NCBI GenBank assembly: GCA_013314775.1
Contig: JABUFB010000010.1
Location: forward strand, 62,001 to 126,000
Origin: Armatimonadota bacterium
GTDB taxonomy: Bacteria > Armatimonadota > Zipacnadia > Zipacnadales > JABUFB01
Reading direction: 5' to 3'
Length of the DNA stretch: 64,000 bases
The position numbers were made by a program, and so were the translations under genes. How positions within the stretch are numbered: position 1 is the first letter of the stretch; each line of letters opens with the position of its first letter. The notes below the pieces were generated by a model, which saw only the letters and a program-made list of their open reading frames with translations, did no database searches and had not been told where the DNA came from. Shown in pieces: positions 45,106 through 54,114 of the stretch.

Positions 45106-45429
45106 CTACCCCCCAGGCACTCTCTCGGTCTTCACAGTACCGTCGGCATACAGGACAACAACGGTCTGCACCTTGGTGCGCGTGCGGCGGATCCGGTCGG
45201 GGTTGAAAGGATCTTCTTCATTGTCCGTGATGTAGGACTGGGGAGTGACGGCCACAGCCGGGTTGTTCGTCGGCTTCGACACTCCGGCGAGTTCCGTGAG
45301 GGTCGGCGGAGCAGGCGGGGTGTCGTTCTGGGCCTGCGCGGAGGGCATCCACCCATATTGTCCCCAGAGCGCACCCAGAACGAAAACGGCCAGCACGCCA
45401 GCGGCGATCAGGACGGATCGAGCAGTCAC
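45106..45429 (-). CDS. Small exported protein, function unknown
   Basis: 107 residues. A signal peptide or anchor (SVLIAAGVLAVFVLGALWG, then SAQAQN as a likely cleavage site) is followed by an about 70-residue mature part ending VVVLYADGTVKTERVPGG. No family recognised. GTG at 45429 is preferred: AGGAGG lies exactly 9 bases upstream, whereas the in-frame ATG at 45438 touches that SD and could not use it. Confidence 0.6.
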   Translation of the reverse strand: MTARSVLIAAGVLAVFVLGALWGQYGWMPSAQAQNDTPPAPPTLTELAGVSKPTNNPAVAVTPQSYITDNEEDPFNPDRIRRTRTKVQTVVVLYADGTVKTERVPGG

Positions 45430-45612
45430 GAGAAACATCCTCCTCGGGCAGCCCAGGCACAATGAATGCGGCCGTGCCCGGTGGGTTGGCTTCGCTATAA
45501 TGGACACCCATCGCCCGCGAGGGTTGCGTTGGTCTGCCGCCCTCGTTACCCCATGCGCCGGGGTCCGCCCCCGCTCCGCGCGGCCACCCGGCACCCATGG
45601 GAAGGCGCTGCC

Positions 45613-46701
45613 TCACGCCATCGCCATGACCCGCTCCTTCAATGCCCGGCAGTAGTACTCGTAGTTGCTCCACGACACATCATCCGGCACGAGATGGTCC
45701 AGGTCGGGGATGTACCGGCCCTTCTCCACCGCGGGCCAGATCCTGTCCAGTTCCGCATCGATGGCCGCCGGGTCCACCGCAAGCACGCGCTTGTCGATCC
45801 CGCCCATCAGCGCCAGTCCCGGGAAACGCTCGCGATAATCGTTCACATCGCACCCCGCCGCGACTTCCATTGGGTACAGGTAGTTCACCCCGGCCTCCAT
45901 CATCGGCGGGACGATATCGTCGGGCTTGCCATCAGTATCCACGGACAGCAGCGGGATATTGTTCTCGGCCATGAACTCGCCGACCCGGCGGTAGCACGGA
46001 CCCATGAACTCGCGCCAGTGCGCCGGCGAGATGAGCGGGCCCTGCCGGCCGCACATATCCTCCCAGATATGCACCACATCCACCCGCACCTGCCGGACCA
46101 CCTGCCGCGCAACGGTTATGAAAATGTCGGTGAGGTGATTCATGATGTCATGCACCAGGTCGGGGGCGTCGTAGAAGGCAACCAGGCACTCCTCGTCGCC
46201 CAGAAGCCAGCGCACGCCGCCGAAAACCGTCACGTGCGGATAGTGGCCAAGCTGGATCGGGATGCCCATCTCCTGCCACTTGCGCGCATCCTCCAGCCAG
46301 GGCCCCGCGACGCGCGCAGGGTCATTGGGGTCGAGGCGCTCAGATTTGAACTTGCGCCAGTCGTCCCATCCAGACACCGGGAACTTGATGAACTCCGACA
46401 TGGACTCGCCATGCTTGTAGTCCCGGCGGATGATGCCCCAACTGTCTCTGGTGACGATGTAATCCTCGTCCTCCGAGATCACCTCGCGCTCGAAAGCCGG
46501 GCTTGGGCCGAAGTTCACCGGGATCGCGGCCGGCGGGTGGTCTGGCTGCATGAAGGAGCGGTGATCAGTGACGTAGGCGGGCTTGCCCTCCTGCTCCCAC
46601 CGAGCCCAGGTGCGTCCCCAGGGTGACCAGAAGAGCCAGTACGGCGGCCTGTCCACGGGCTTGCCCAGCATGCAGTTGAGGAACCGTTCGCGGTCGTTCA
46701 T
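45613..46701 (-). CDS. Uroporphyrinogen decarboxylase-family protein (second)
   Basis: 362 residues of the UroD/MtaA fold, distantly related to the gene at 5313. The N-terminus NDRERFLNCMLGKPVDRPPYW, the central VDVVHIWEDMCGRQGPLISPAHW, VDTDGKPDDIVPPMMEAGVNYLYPME and LALMGGIDKR are typical of the large non-haem UroD-like group. The Asp/His pattern would allow metal or corrinoid binding, but no function is established. The ATG has only a distant SD. It stands alone between a small exported protein and the VWA operon. Confidence 0.83.
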   Translation of the reverse strand: MNDRERFLNCMLGKPVDRPPYWLFWSPWGRTWARWEQEGKPAYVTDHRSFMQPDHPPAAIPVNFGPSPAFEREVISEDEDYIVTRDSWGIIRRDYKHGESMSEFIKFPVSGWDDWRKFKSERLDPNDPARVAGPWLEDARKWQEMGIPIQLGHYPHVTVFGGVRWLLGDEECLVAFYDAPDLVHDIMNHLTDIFITVARQVVRQVRVDVVHIWEDMCGRQGPLISPAHWREFMGPCYRRVGEFMAENNIPLLSVDTDGKPDDIVPPMMEAGVNYLYPMEVAAGCDVNDYRERFPGLALMGGIDKRVLAVDPAAIDAELDRIWPAVEKGRYIPDLDHLVPDDVSWSNYEYYCRALKERVMAMA

Positions 46702-46897
46702 GGGGTGGGAGTCACCTCTCAGGGGGTGGTCTGAGCCACACTGATGTTCCCTTTGTCAGTGGGAGAAACCTCCGCTGCGAGAAGTTGGTCTACCGGCCCG
46801 ATGCCAACGTCATCCGCGCTTTCCTACGGTGAGGCGCGCCCAAGGCGTGATATTCTGCACCAACTTCGCTGCAGAACACCGGCGCACAGACACGACG

Positions 46898-46926
46898 GGG
46901 AAACCCAGGCCGGGTCGCGCGCCTGG
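46898..46926 (-). terminator. Weak terminator candidate downstream of the VWA operon
   Basis: On the minus strand CCAGGC (46926-46921) pairs with GCCTGG (46910-46905) over a 10-base loop, followed by GTTT. It lies 7 bases after the stop of the last operon gene. The T run is short, so termination is uncertain. Confidence 0.35.
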
Positions 46927-46932
46927 TGATCC

Positions 46933-49824
46933 TCAATCTTCCGGCCGTTTGTCGCCTTGTCGTAGGCTTCTCTTGCGCTCAAGAAGGCGCGAGGTGGTGC
47001 GTTTCGGCTCGCCGGATGGGCGTGGGCCCGGCTGAGCGGCTGACCGGGGCTCTTCGGGTAAGGCAGATGGCGGCGAAGTGGGTGGCATCGGCGTCTCAGG
47101 CGGGACCAGGCCGGGGATGGTCTCCGGCTTCGGCGCTTCCTCGGCTTGCGATTTGCGCGCAAGAAGCCGGTCCATGGTGGCGGTATGCTGGCGCTTCGCA
47201 CCCCGGTGGGTGGAACGACCGATAGCACCAACGAGAGCCAGGAAGGGCGCCAGGTCTTCACGGGTGATGATCAGCCGGCGCACCGCAACGTCAAGCGGCA
47301 GCAACAGCGCGACCGCCCACAGCAGCGCCGCCCAGATGTCATGACTCGTCGTGGGCAGGCGCGAGGGCGGCTCGAACACCCCATCCGGGTTTTCCAGTAC
47401 GCGCCCGCCGGTCTCCCTCGCAAGACGTCGCAGGAGTGCTTCGTCCGGCTCCGTGTCCGCAAGGTCTGGGGGATACGCCACCGCGAAACCCACTGTGGTG
47501 CGGGCCGCGAACCCTCCCGGGCCCTGAGCCGAAACTCCCGCAACGTAGGCGCCGGTGGCTGGCGTTGGCACGTCAACCTCATAACGCCCCGGCCCGGTCT
47601 GTTCCAGCAGCATCTCCGCTTCAGACCCATCCGGTCGGCTCACCGCCGCCCGCAGTTCCAGGCCGTTGATCGCCCGCTCCGACGGGTCCAGCGCGTCCAC
47701 CACCAGCCGCGCGCGGTTTCCCTCGATTTCCACCGACGGCCGCAGGGATGCGTCGGGTTCGCGCCGCAAGCACCAGCGAACCGTCTGGCTCCAGAAGCGC
47801 GGGAACTGGGGCCAGTCCAGCCACGCCGCGCTCCATCTGTTCGAGGCGTCTGATGTGAAGGCCACGCTGCGCCCAAGCCCGTACTGCCAATGCGCAAGAA
47901 GCGGGTCATCCTTATGGGTAACCAGCGGAACGGAGGCCAAGTCCCGCGAGCTTGTCATCACATAACCCAGCAGTGGCGGAGCGCTCTTCCACGGAAGGCC
48001 CGACGTGACCGGGCTTGCATCCCCCAGTCTGGCCTGGAACGGCTCCTCGACGATTGCCGACTTCGCGACGGTCAGCGTCTCGCGGGTGAAGATGCGCTTC
48101 AGGTCGTGAGCCGAGCGGGCCAAATAGAACTGCCCTTTCCCCGACGCCGCGACGCCTTTGAGGAAGGGGACGTCCACTCCCTCACCGATTGAGACCGCGG
48201 TGGTTGTGATGCGCTTCGCCCGAAGCGCCTTGACCACGTCCATCGCGCCCTCCTGCTGCTCGGAGTCGTTTCCGTCGGCCAGCAGGATGACATGGCGGAT
48301 CGCCGCCGGGTAGTCCTTCAGCACACCGTACGCGGCCTCCAGCCCGGTGCGCACGTAGATTCCGCCGCCACCCGCCCGCAGCGAGCGGATGTCTGCCTTC
48401 ACCCCGCTGCCCGACTCGATTCTCCGCAGGGGGCAGACTTGCGTGGGTTCGGTATCCACTGCGATGACCCCAATTGAGTCATAGGGCTGCAGCAACTGCA
48501 CCACGGCTACCGCGGCTTCGGCGGCAAGCTGGATCTTCTCGACCCCGCCCTCGATCATCCCCATGCTGCCAGATGTATCGACGACGATCACAACCGCCGA
48601 TGCCGGGAAGACCCGGCGGCGCGAGATGTCCATGGTCACCGGCAATGCTTCCTCGATGGGGGTCTGGAAGTAGCCGCCGGGCCCGAAAGAGTAGTCTCCG
48701 CCGATCATACACAGCCCCGCACCCATGTCCCGAACCGAATTGCGCAGAAGCATCATCTGTCGGGATTCCATCTGGTACGCCGGGATGTTGGCCAGGATCA
48801 CTGCATCATAGCTCTCGATCTCGGCTGGGCTGGTGGGCAGAGCGGAGGCGTTTCCGGTGCGCACGTCGATGCCCTGGACCTCCAGCGCGCGGGCGAGGTA
48901 CTCCAGGTCCTCGTCCACCGAACCGGCCAGGAGTACCCTTGGGCGCCCGGAGACGCGCACGAAACTGGTGCCCGAATTGTTCTCCTGCAGACCGTCCTCC
49001 GGGCTCTCCAGAAGGACATCCACCCGGTGGAAGCCTGGTTCATCCAGCTTGAGGGGGACCCGTACCCCACTGCGACCGGCCGCGAGGGGCGCCTTGTTGC
49101 GGGAAACAGGCTTACCGTCCACAAGCACCGTGACGCGACCCGAAACAGGTGAGCGGCTGTCCAGATCAATGGTCACATCGAAGGGCTCGCCCTGCCTGGC
49201 ATCCGAGGGTGTACGTACCCCACGCACCAGAGCGTCGCGGGTCGCCCTGGTCTTCAGAGGGACCACATCCACAGGCACCCGCCGCGATCTGGCAAGCAGC
49301 GCTTCCTGTTCGGCTGCCCCAACGTTCTCATTGCCGTCACTCAGCAAGACAATGCGCCCTGCACGGTCCGGCGGGATGAGCCCCACCGCGAGCCTCAGTA
49401 CTCTCGCGATATCGGTGTGCCCGGGGTCAGGATTGGATGCAGGCCTCAGTGTGGCTCCGCGCCGCAGCGCCTCAGACTCGACCTGCGCATCGCGCCCGAA
49501 CATCACCAATGCAGCGCGATCCTGCGGGCGCGATGAGAGCGTGGCCTTGCGGATGAACTCGAGGGCCCGATCGCGCGACTCCGCGGCGACGCTGTGCGAA
49601 CTGTCCAGCGCAAAGACGACCACGAGGTCCCGGTTCACGCGTACCAGCTGAAGGCCGGCCAGCGCCAGGATCAGCGCGAGCACCAGCAGGCACCGCAGCA
49701 CCCACGCAGTCCAGGCGCGCAGCCCGGAAAGCGCCGCGAATGACCCGCGCGCAGCCCACCACAGGAGGGCCGCACAGACCGGCAACAGGAGCAGGTACTC
49801 GGGACGAGTCGCGGTAATCGACAT
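46933..49824 (-). CDS. Membrane protein with two VWA domains and a GATase1-like domain
   Basis: 963 residues. N-terminal helices (about 12-24 and 35-58) are followed by VWA 1 (about 65-210, MIDAS motif DSSHS), a beta domain, a class-I glutamine-amidotransferase-like domain (about 305-430: RVLLAGSVDEDLEYLARAL, then AGLCMIGGDYSFGPGGY), VWA 2 (about 440-590, MIDAS motif DTSGSMG), a beta-rich region, a late transmembrane helix (about 835-855) and a basic, Pro-rich cytoplasmic tail. Both MIDAS sites are intact. The closest known design is the large VWA membrane protein following MoxR/DUF58/BatA genes. The ATG at 49824 is 17 bases after the previous stop. Confidence 0.85.
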   Translation of the reverse strand: MSITATRPEYLLLLPVCAALLWWAARGSFAALSGLRAWTAWVLRCLLVLALILALAGLQLVRVNRDLVVVFALDSSHSVAAESRDRALEFIRKATLSSRPQDRAALVMFGRDAQVESEALRRGATLRPASNPDPGHTDIARVLRLAVGLIPPDRAGRIVLLSDGNENVGAAEQEALLARSRRVPVDVVPLKTRATRDALVRGVRTPSDARQGEPFDVTIDLDSRSPVSGRVTVLVDGKPVSRNKAPLAAGRSGVRVPLKLDEPGFHRVDVLLESPEDGLQENNSGTSFVRVSGRPRVLLAGSVDEDLEYLARALEVQGIDVRTGNASALPTSPAEIESYDAVILANIPAYQMESRQMMLLRNSVRDMGAGLCMIGGDYSFGPGGYFQTPIEEALPVTMDISRRRVFPASAVVIVVDTSGSMGMIEGGVEKIQLAAEAAVAVVQLLQPYDSIGVIAVDTEPTQVCPLRRIESGSGVKADIRSLRAGGGGIYVRTGLEAAYGVLKDYPAAIRHVILLADGNDSEQQEGAMDVVKALRAKRITTTAVSIGEGVDVPFLKGVAASGKGQFYLARSAHDLKRIFTRETLTVAKSAIVEEPFQARLGDASPVTSGLPWKSAPPLLGYVMTSSRDLASVPLVTHKDDPLLAHWQYGLGRSVAFTSDASNRWSAAWLDWPQFPRFWSQTVRWCLRREPDASLRPSVEIEGNRARLVVDALDPSERAINGLELRAAVSRPDGSEAEMLLEQTGPGRYEVDVPTPATGAYVAGVSAQGPGGFAARTTVGFAVAYPPDLADTEPDEALLRRLARETGGRVLENPDGVFEPPSRLPTTSHDIWAALLWAVALLLPLDVAVRRLIITREDLAPFLALVGAIGRSTHRGAKRQHTATMDRLLARKSQAEEAPKPETIPGLVPPETPMPPTSPPSALPEEPRSAAQPGPRPSGEPKRTTSRLLERKRSLRQGDKRPED

Positions 49825-49841
49825 GTTCAGACCCTGAGGCC

Positions 49842-51689
49842 TCAAGTCCCTCGGTGATAGATTCGCCACTCGAGCAGCAGCACGACCAACCCCACCAGCG
49901 CCAGCCACGGCCACACTCGCCTCTCTCCCACAGGCGAGATGAGGCTGGCGGGCACCTGTTGGCCCGACAACTCCAGCGCCCTCGCAGGCTCCAGATCGGA
50001 CTCCGTGGGTGACCGAAGATCCACCGCCCAACGACGGATATCTTCACCCACCTGCAGCCGATAGGCGCCCACGAGAGCGGTGTCAGCAACAGTCACCTGC
50101 CCCTCGCGCACTTCCAGCTTCCGGGACCTGTTGCCGGGAGCAGTGAGCATCGCGGTGGCCGTGTCCCCCGCAACCGCGAAGCGCAACAGGGTCCCGGGGC
50201 GAACCACCCGCGCCTTCTGGCGTGCACCAGGGGCGGTGAGCCAGTTGACCGCGTTGCCGAGGAACACCGGGAAACTCACACGCAGGGGCAGGTCTGAATC
50301 CAGCAGACTGAAGCCGACCGAAAGCGCTCGCAAGCCTGCTTCATCCAAAGTAACCAGCACCGGCCGCATCCCGCAACGTGCCAGAACGTCCGCTTCGGCG
50401 CAGGGCACCAGTTCCCGACCCACGCTGATGGTGGGCAGCGACAGGTTCACGTGCCGGCACACCGGATGTTCGCGTTCCCACGAGGTGATCTTCGCGGCCT
50501 TGTACGCGCTCGCGAGGGTGGCCGGAGCGCCCGGGGCGTCCGCTGAGATCATCAGGTACGCGCCTCGCGAAAGCGCCGCCGGAGGGTCCACGCGGTCGAA
50601 GACCACGAGGTCAAACGCGGACGCAGCGGCCGCCTGCTCTTCCGCTGTCAAGGTCGCGGCGCGGTGGACTTCGACCTCGGGCAGTACCAGCAGCCCCTGC
50701 TCGAGGAACAGGTTCCCCGGCGTCACCAGCAGCACTTTGAGCCCCGCGGAAGGCCCCCCGAAGGCATGAGCAACATTGTCCACCGCCAGGTCATCCGTCA
50801 CATCCAGTTCGGCCCGCAGCAGCCCGGGCGACGGCAGCCTCATGCCGAAAGTGAAGACTCGATCCGACGAGGGCGCGAGGGAGACGCGTTCGGCCAGCAC
50901 CAGCCGGTCTTCGAGAGTGATTGAGACGATACCCTCGCGCGCCGCGCCGTGATTGGCAATGCGCAGGAACGCCTCGTCCTGCCCGCGCGCGGAACGAGAG
51001 GCCTCAAAGGCGACGATCGCCGCGTTCTCGTTGCGCTGCCCGACCCGTGAGAACCGTACCCGGGCCGTCCCGGGCACATCATCCAGCGGCGGGAAAGCGC
51101 CGTCGCTGATCACGTGGACCTCCGGCTCGGGGCGATTGACGCACAGGCTCTGAGCCAGCAGAAGGGCGTCTCGAATCGCCGCTTCGGCGTGGGTGCATCC
51201 AAGGGCCTGCAGTACCCGGTTGGCGGCGCGGCGGTCGCTGGAGAAGGGCAGTGCGACCCAGGCACGGGTGCCTGCAACCACGATGGCACAGGAATCGCCG
51301 CGCTCCATGCCATCGACGATCCGCGCAGCCATGCCCCGGGCCTTCGCGAACCGAGAGCCGGGCTCATCCTCCGCGAGCATACTGGCGGAGGCGTCCAGCA
51401 CGATAACCGTGCTCTTTCCCCCGGCGCGTTTTGCGGTGACCACCGGGTTCGCCAGCGACACGATCACCAGGAGGAGTGCCAGGAGTTGCAGGATCAACAG
51501 GAGGTTCTTGCGCAGGCGCTGGAAAGGTGCGTTCGCGGTCACATCCTCAATCGCCTTGCGCCACAGGAACACTGAGGGCACAACCACGTCGCGGCGCTTG
51601 AGCTTCAGCAGGTACAGGAGGACAATCAGGCCGGCAAGGGGGATGGCAGCCAGGAGCAGCATCGGAGACAGAAAATGGAACCCGGTCAC
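49842..51689 (-). CDS. BatA-like VWA membrane protein
   Basis: 615 residues. The N-terminal BatA module (FLSPMLLLAAIPLAGLIVLLYLLKLKRRD, then VPSVFLWRKA, then a second helix about 62-82) is followed by a VWA domain (about 90-260, MIDAS motif DASASM). A long beta-rich extracellular or periplasmic part and a C-terminal helix (about 590-610) complete it. Related to BatA/BatB of the Bacteroides aerotolerance operon. The start is GTG at 51689, overlapping the DUF58 stop as GTGA, with AGGTG 6 bases upstream. Confidence 0.87.
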   Translation of the reverse strand: MTGFHFLSPMLLLAAIPLAGLIVLLYLLKLKRRDVVVPSVFLWRKAIEDVTANAPFQRLRKNLLLILQLLALLLVIVSLANPVVTAKRAGGKSTVIVLDASASMLAEDEPGSRFAKARGMAARIVDGMERGDSCAIVVAGTRAWVALPFSSDRRAANRVLQALGCTHAEAAIRDALLLAQSLCVNRPEPEVHVISDGAFPPLDDVPGTARVRFSRVGQRNENAAIVAFEASRSARGQDEAFLRIANHGAAREGIVSITLEDRLVLAERVSLAPSSDRVFTFGMRLPSPGLLRAELDVTDDLAVDNVAHAFGGPSAGLKVLLVTPGNLFLEQGLLVLPEVEVHRAATLTAEEQAAAASAFDLVVFDRVDPPAALSRGAYLMISADAPGAPATLASAYKAAKITSWEREHPVCRHVNLSLPTISVGRELVPCAEADVLARCGMRPVLVTLDEAGLRALSVGFSLLDSDLPLRVSFPVFLGNAVNWLTAPGARQKARVVRPGTLLRFAVAGDTATAMLTAPGNRSRKLEVREGQVTVADTALVGAYRLQVGEDIRRWAVDLRSPTESDLEPARALELSGQQVPASLISPVGERRVWPWLALVGLVVLLLEWRIYHRGT

Positions 51690-52588
51690 CGGATCACCTG
51701 CAGGCGGCGCAGGTCACGCAGGACCACGTCCTGCTCCGGGGCAGTGGTGAGCCGCAGAAGGTAGGGAAAACCGTAACGGAAGCACGCGCGCCGCACCGAC
51801 TCGAGGAAGGCATCGCGCTCCTGGACATACCGGCGCATCACCCCGGCGCCCATGGTCAGTTCCCGGGCCGAGTGGGTCTCAGAATCCACCAGCCGCAGGT
51901 CCCCCTGGAATCCCGGCGAGTACTCATCAGGACTCATCACCTGCAGCACGCAGGTCTCGCAGCGCGCCGCCGCCAGTTTCGCAAGTGCCGGCTCCCAGCC
52001 ATCGGTGAGCAGGTCTGAGACCAGAAACACCACACCGGGGGAAGGCGTGGTCGCCAGAAGCCCGTTCACCAGAGCCGGCAGGTTCGTCTCCCCGGAGGGC
52101 TCCAGCGAGGCCAGCCACGCGAAAGCCTCCGTAGCCGCAGGGCTCCCGCGCAGGAGGCGAGTGCGCCGGGTTTCCTCGCCCGCTCGGCAGAAGGCTTGCA
52201 TGCGGTCGGTGGACGAGAGCGCCAGATATCCCAGGGCTGCGCAGATACGGCGGCCCCAGCGGAACTTGTTCGGATTGCCGAAGTTCATGGACTGCGACCC
52301 GTCCAGGAGGAGGCTGACGGTCAAGTCCTCTTCCTCGACGAACAGCTTCACGAACATCCGGCTCAGGCGCGCGTAGGCGTTCCAGTCCACATAGCGCAGG
52401 TCATCACCCTGGGTGTATGAGCGGAAATCGGCGAACTCAACGGACGCCCCGCGGCGCGGAGACCGGCGCTCACCCCGGGTCTTCCCGGCCTTCACCCGAC
52501 GCGAGACCACGGCCGCGCGCTCCAGCCGGCGGAGAAACTCGGGCTCGAGGAGATTGGCAGCGGCGACTCGGGCGGATTCTTGAGGCAT
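51686..52588 (-). CDS. DUF58-domain protein
   Basis: 300 residues, full length for the family. The signature RRGASVEFADFRSYTQGDDLRYVDWNAYAR (about 45-75) and the VWA-like LLLDGSQSMNFG (about 92-103) are clear. No membrane segment. DUF58 proteins occur between MoxR ATPases and VWA proteins and are thought to be their soluble clients or adaptors. It begins 37 bases after moxR. Confidence 0.9.
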   Translation of the reverse strand: MPQESARVAAANLLEPEFLRRLERAAVVSRRVKAGKTRGERRSPRRGASVEFADFRSYTQGDDLRYVDWNAYARLSRMFVKLFVEEEDLTVSLLLDGSQSMNFGNPNKFRWGRRICAALGYLALSSTDRMQAFCRAGEETRRTRLLRGSPAATEAFAWLASLEPSGETNLPALVNGLLATTPSPGVVFLVSDLLTDGWEPALAKLAAARCETCVLQVMSPDEYSPGFQGDLRLVDSETHSARELTMGAGVMRRYVQERDAFLESVRRACFRYGFPYLLRLTTAPEQDVVLRDLRRLQVIR

Positions 52589-52625
52589 GCGTGGTCACAC
52601 CGGGCTCGGGCAGTCGCCCGGGCAT

Positions 52626-53657
52626 TCAGATCGGCAGGTCGCGGCCGGCGCCGGCTTTCACAGCCTCGATCATGTCCTGGATGAGATCATCCGGCGAAAC
52701 GCCTTCGGCCTGTCCCTCGAAATTGAGCACCAGGCGGTGGCGCAGGGCGGGCAGGGCAGCGGTTTCGATGTCCTCCACTGACACATTGTAGCGCTGGTCC
52801 ATGAGCGCCCGCACCTTCCCCGCGAGCAACAATGCCTGGGCCCCGCGCGGGCTCGAGCCGTAACGCACGAACTGCTTCACGCGGTCGGTCGCAAGGTCGC
52901 TCTCGGGGTGGCTGGACAGGACCAACCGCAGAGCGAAATCCCGCACATGGTGGGCCACCGGAACCGCCCTCACCGTCTTCGACAGCGCCAGCACCTCGGG
53001 CCTGGTGGCGACGCGCTCCACCGTGGGCATCATCGCACCGGTGGTGCGGTCCACGATTTCGTGCAGCTCATCCAGACTGGGAAACTTCACCAGCAGCTTG
53101 AACAGGAATCGGTCCAACTGGGCTTCGGGCAGAGGGTACGTGCCCTCCATCTCGATGGGATTTTGAGTTGCGAGAACCAGGAAGGGTTCCTCGAGACGCC
53201 TCTGCTCGCCCGCAACTGTCACCGAGTGCTCCTGCATTGCCTCCAGCAGCGCCGACTGGGTTTTCGGCGTGGCACGGTTGATCTCATCGGCGAGCACCAC
53301 GTTCGCGAACACCGGGCCGGGCTGGAACTGGAACTCCCGGCCACCGTCAGGCCGCTCCCACAGAACTGTCGTCCCGGTGATGTCCGCCGGCATGAGGTCC
53401 GGGGTGAACTGGATGCGCGCGAACCGCAGGTCCAAGGCACTGGCGAGAGAGTTCACCAGCAGCGTCTTGCCCAGTCCCGGCACGCCCTCGAGCAGCACAT
53501 GACCGCCGCAGAGGAGGGCGATGAGAGTGTCTGTGACCACATCATCCATGCCCACGATGACCTTGCCGACCTCGCCCCGAAGGGTCTGCACCAGGCGCCG
53601 GAACTGCTCCGCCTGCTGGACCGCCTGCTCGTGTGAATCCGCACTGTGTGGGAGCAA
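52626..53657 (-). CDS. MoxR-family AAA+ ATPase
   Basis: 343-residue AAA+ ATPase. Walker A GVPGLGKT, Walker B VVLADEINRA, sensor region ATQNPIEMEGTYPLPEAQLDRF and the lid domain are present. MoxR ATPases act as chaperones that mature or remodel partners through VWA proteins. The frame is open to a GTG at 53708, but TTG at 53657 has GGAGG 6 bases upstream and lies 1 base after the previous stop, so it is the likely start (the first residues are otherwise non-conserved). Confidence 0.9.
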   Translation of the reverse strand: MLPHSADSHEQAVQQAEQFRRLVQTLRGEVGKVIVGMDDVVTDTLIALLCGGHVLLEGVPGLGKTLLVNSLASALDLRFARIQFTPDLMPADITGTTVLWERPDGGREFQFQPGPVFANVVLADEINRATPKTQSALLEAMQEHSVTVAGEQRRLEEPFLVLATQNPIEMEGTYPLPEAQLDRFLFKLLVKFPSLDELHEIVDRTTGAMMPTVERVATRPEVLALSKTVRAVPVAHHVRDFALRLVLSSHPESDLATDRVKQFVRYGSSPRGAQALLLAGKVRALMDQRYNVSVEDIETAALPALRHRLVLNFEGQAEGVSPDDLIQDMIEAVKAGAGRDLPI

Positions 53658-53658
53658 C

Positions 53659-54042
53659 TCAGTCCTCCGTTTTGTCCCGTTCGCTTGCTGCGCGGGGCTG
53701 TTTCGCACCGTCCTGCAGCGCCCGGAAATAGTCCTTCACGGGCTCGCGGTACCCGGGCGGGACTTCCTCGCGCTCCACGGCTTCCTCGGCGGTCTTCGAA
53801 TACTCGCCGATCACTTCGTAATACGGGACCTTGCTGGCCGGGGTTGCCCCGGGCGCGCCGCGCTCCTCAATGGACAGCATCTCACCCTCGGGGTCTACAT
53901 CCACCGGGACCCGCAGCATCTCGCCCTCGGAGGGCGTCTCTCGCGGCGTGTACAGGTTCACCGGCGACGACGGGATCGGACTGCCATCCTGCCCGTGTGA
54001 GTCATACCCGGCGCCCTTTCCGGGCATCGTGCCTGTCGCCAT
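53659..54042 (-). CDS. C-terminal part of the interrupted coiled-coil protein
   Basis: 127 residues from the first ATG after an in-frame TGA. It is in the same reading frame as the gene at 54115-55452: between them lie one TGA (54117-54115) and 24 codons of Gly/Ala-rich linker. The piece has a Gly-rich start, VNLYTPRETPSEGE (about 28-42) and the globular end VPYYEVIGEYSKTAEEAVEREEVPPGYREPVKDYFRAL. From memory of such operons this end belongs on the coiled-coil protein itself (not verified). It may be made by readthrough, by reinitiation at 54042, or not at all. Confidence 0.6.
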   Translation of the reverse strand: MATGTMPGKGAGYDSHGQDGSPIPSSPVNLYTPRETPSEGEMLRVPVDVDPEGEMLSIEERGAPGATPASKVPYYEVIGEYSKTAEEAVEREEVPPGYREPVKDYFRALQDGAKQPRAASERDKTED

Positions 54043-54083
54043 TCCCTGCCCCGGTCCGCCGGAGCCTGCCGCACCGCAGCCCT

Positions 54084-54103
54084 GACCGCCGAAACCGGCG
54101 GCC
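54084..54103 (-). promoter_or_regulatory. Hairpin just downstream of the in-frame TGA (SECIS-like position)
   Basis: On the minus strand a 7-base stem, GGCCGCC with GGCGGTC (one G-T pair), closes a GGTTTC loop. The loop starts 19 bases after the TGA, the same distance as the GGUC loop in E. coli fdhF. Gly codons make such hairpins easily by chance, so this is suggestive only. Confidence 0.25.
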
Positions 54104-54114
54104 CCACCACCCAG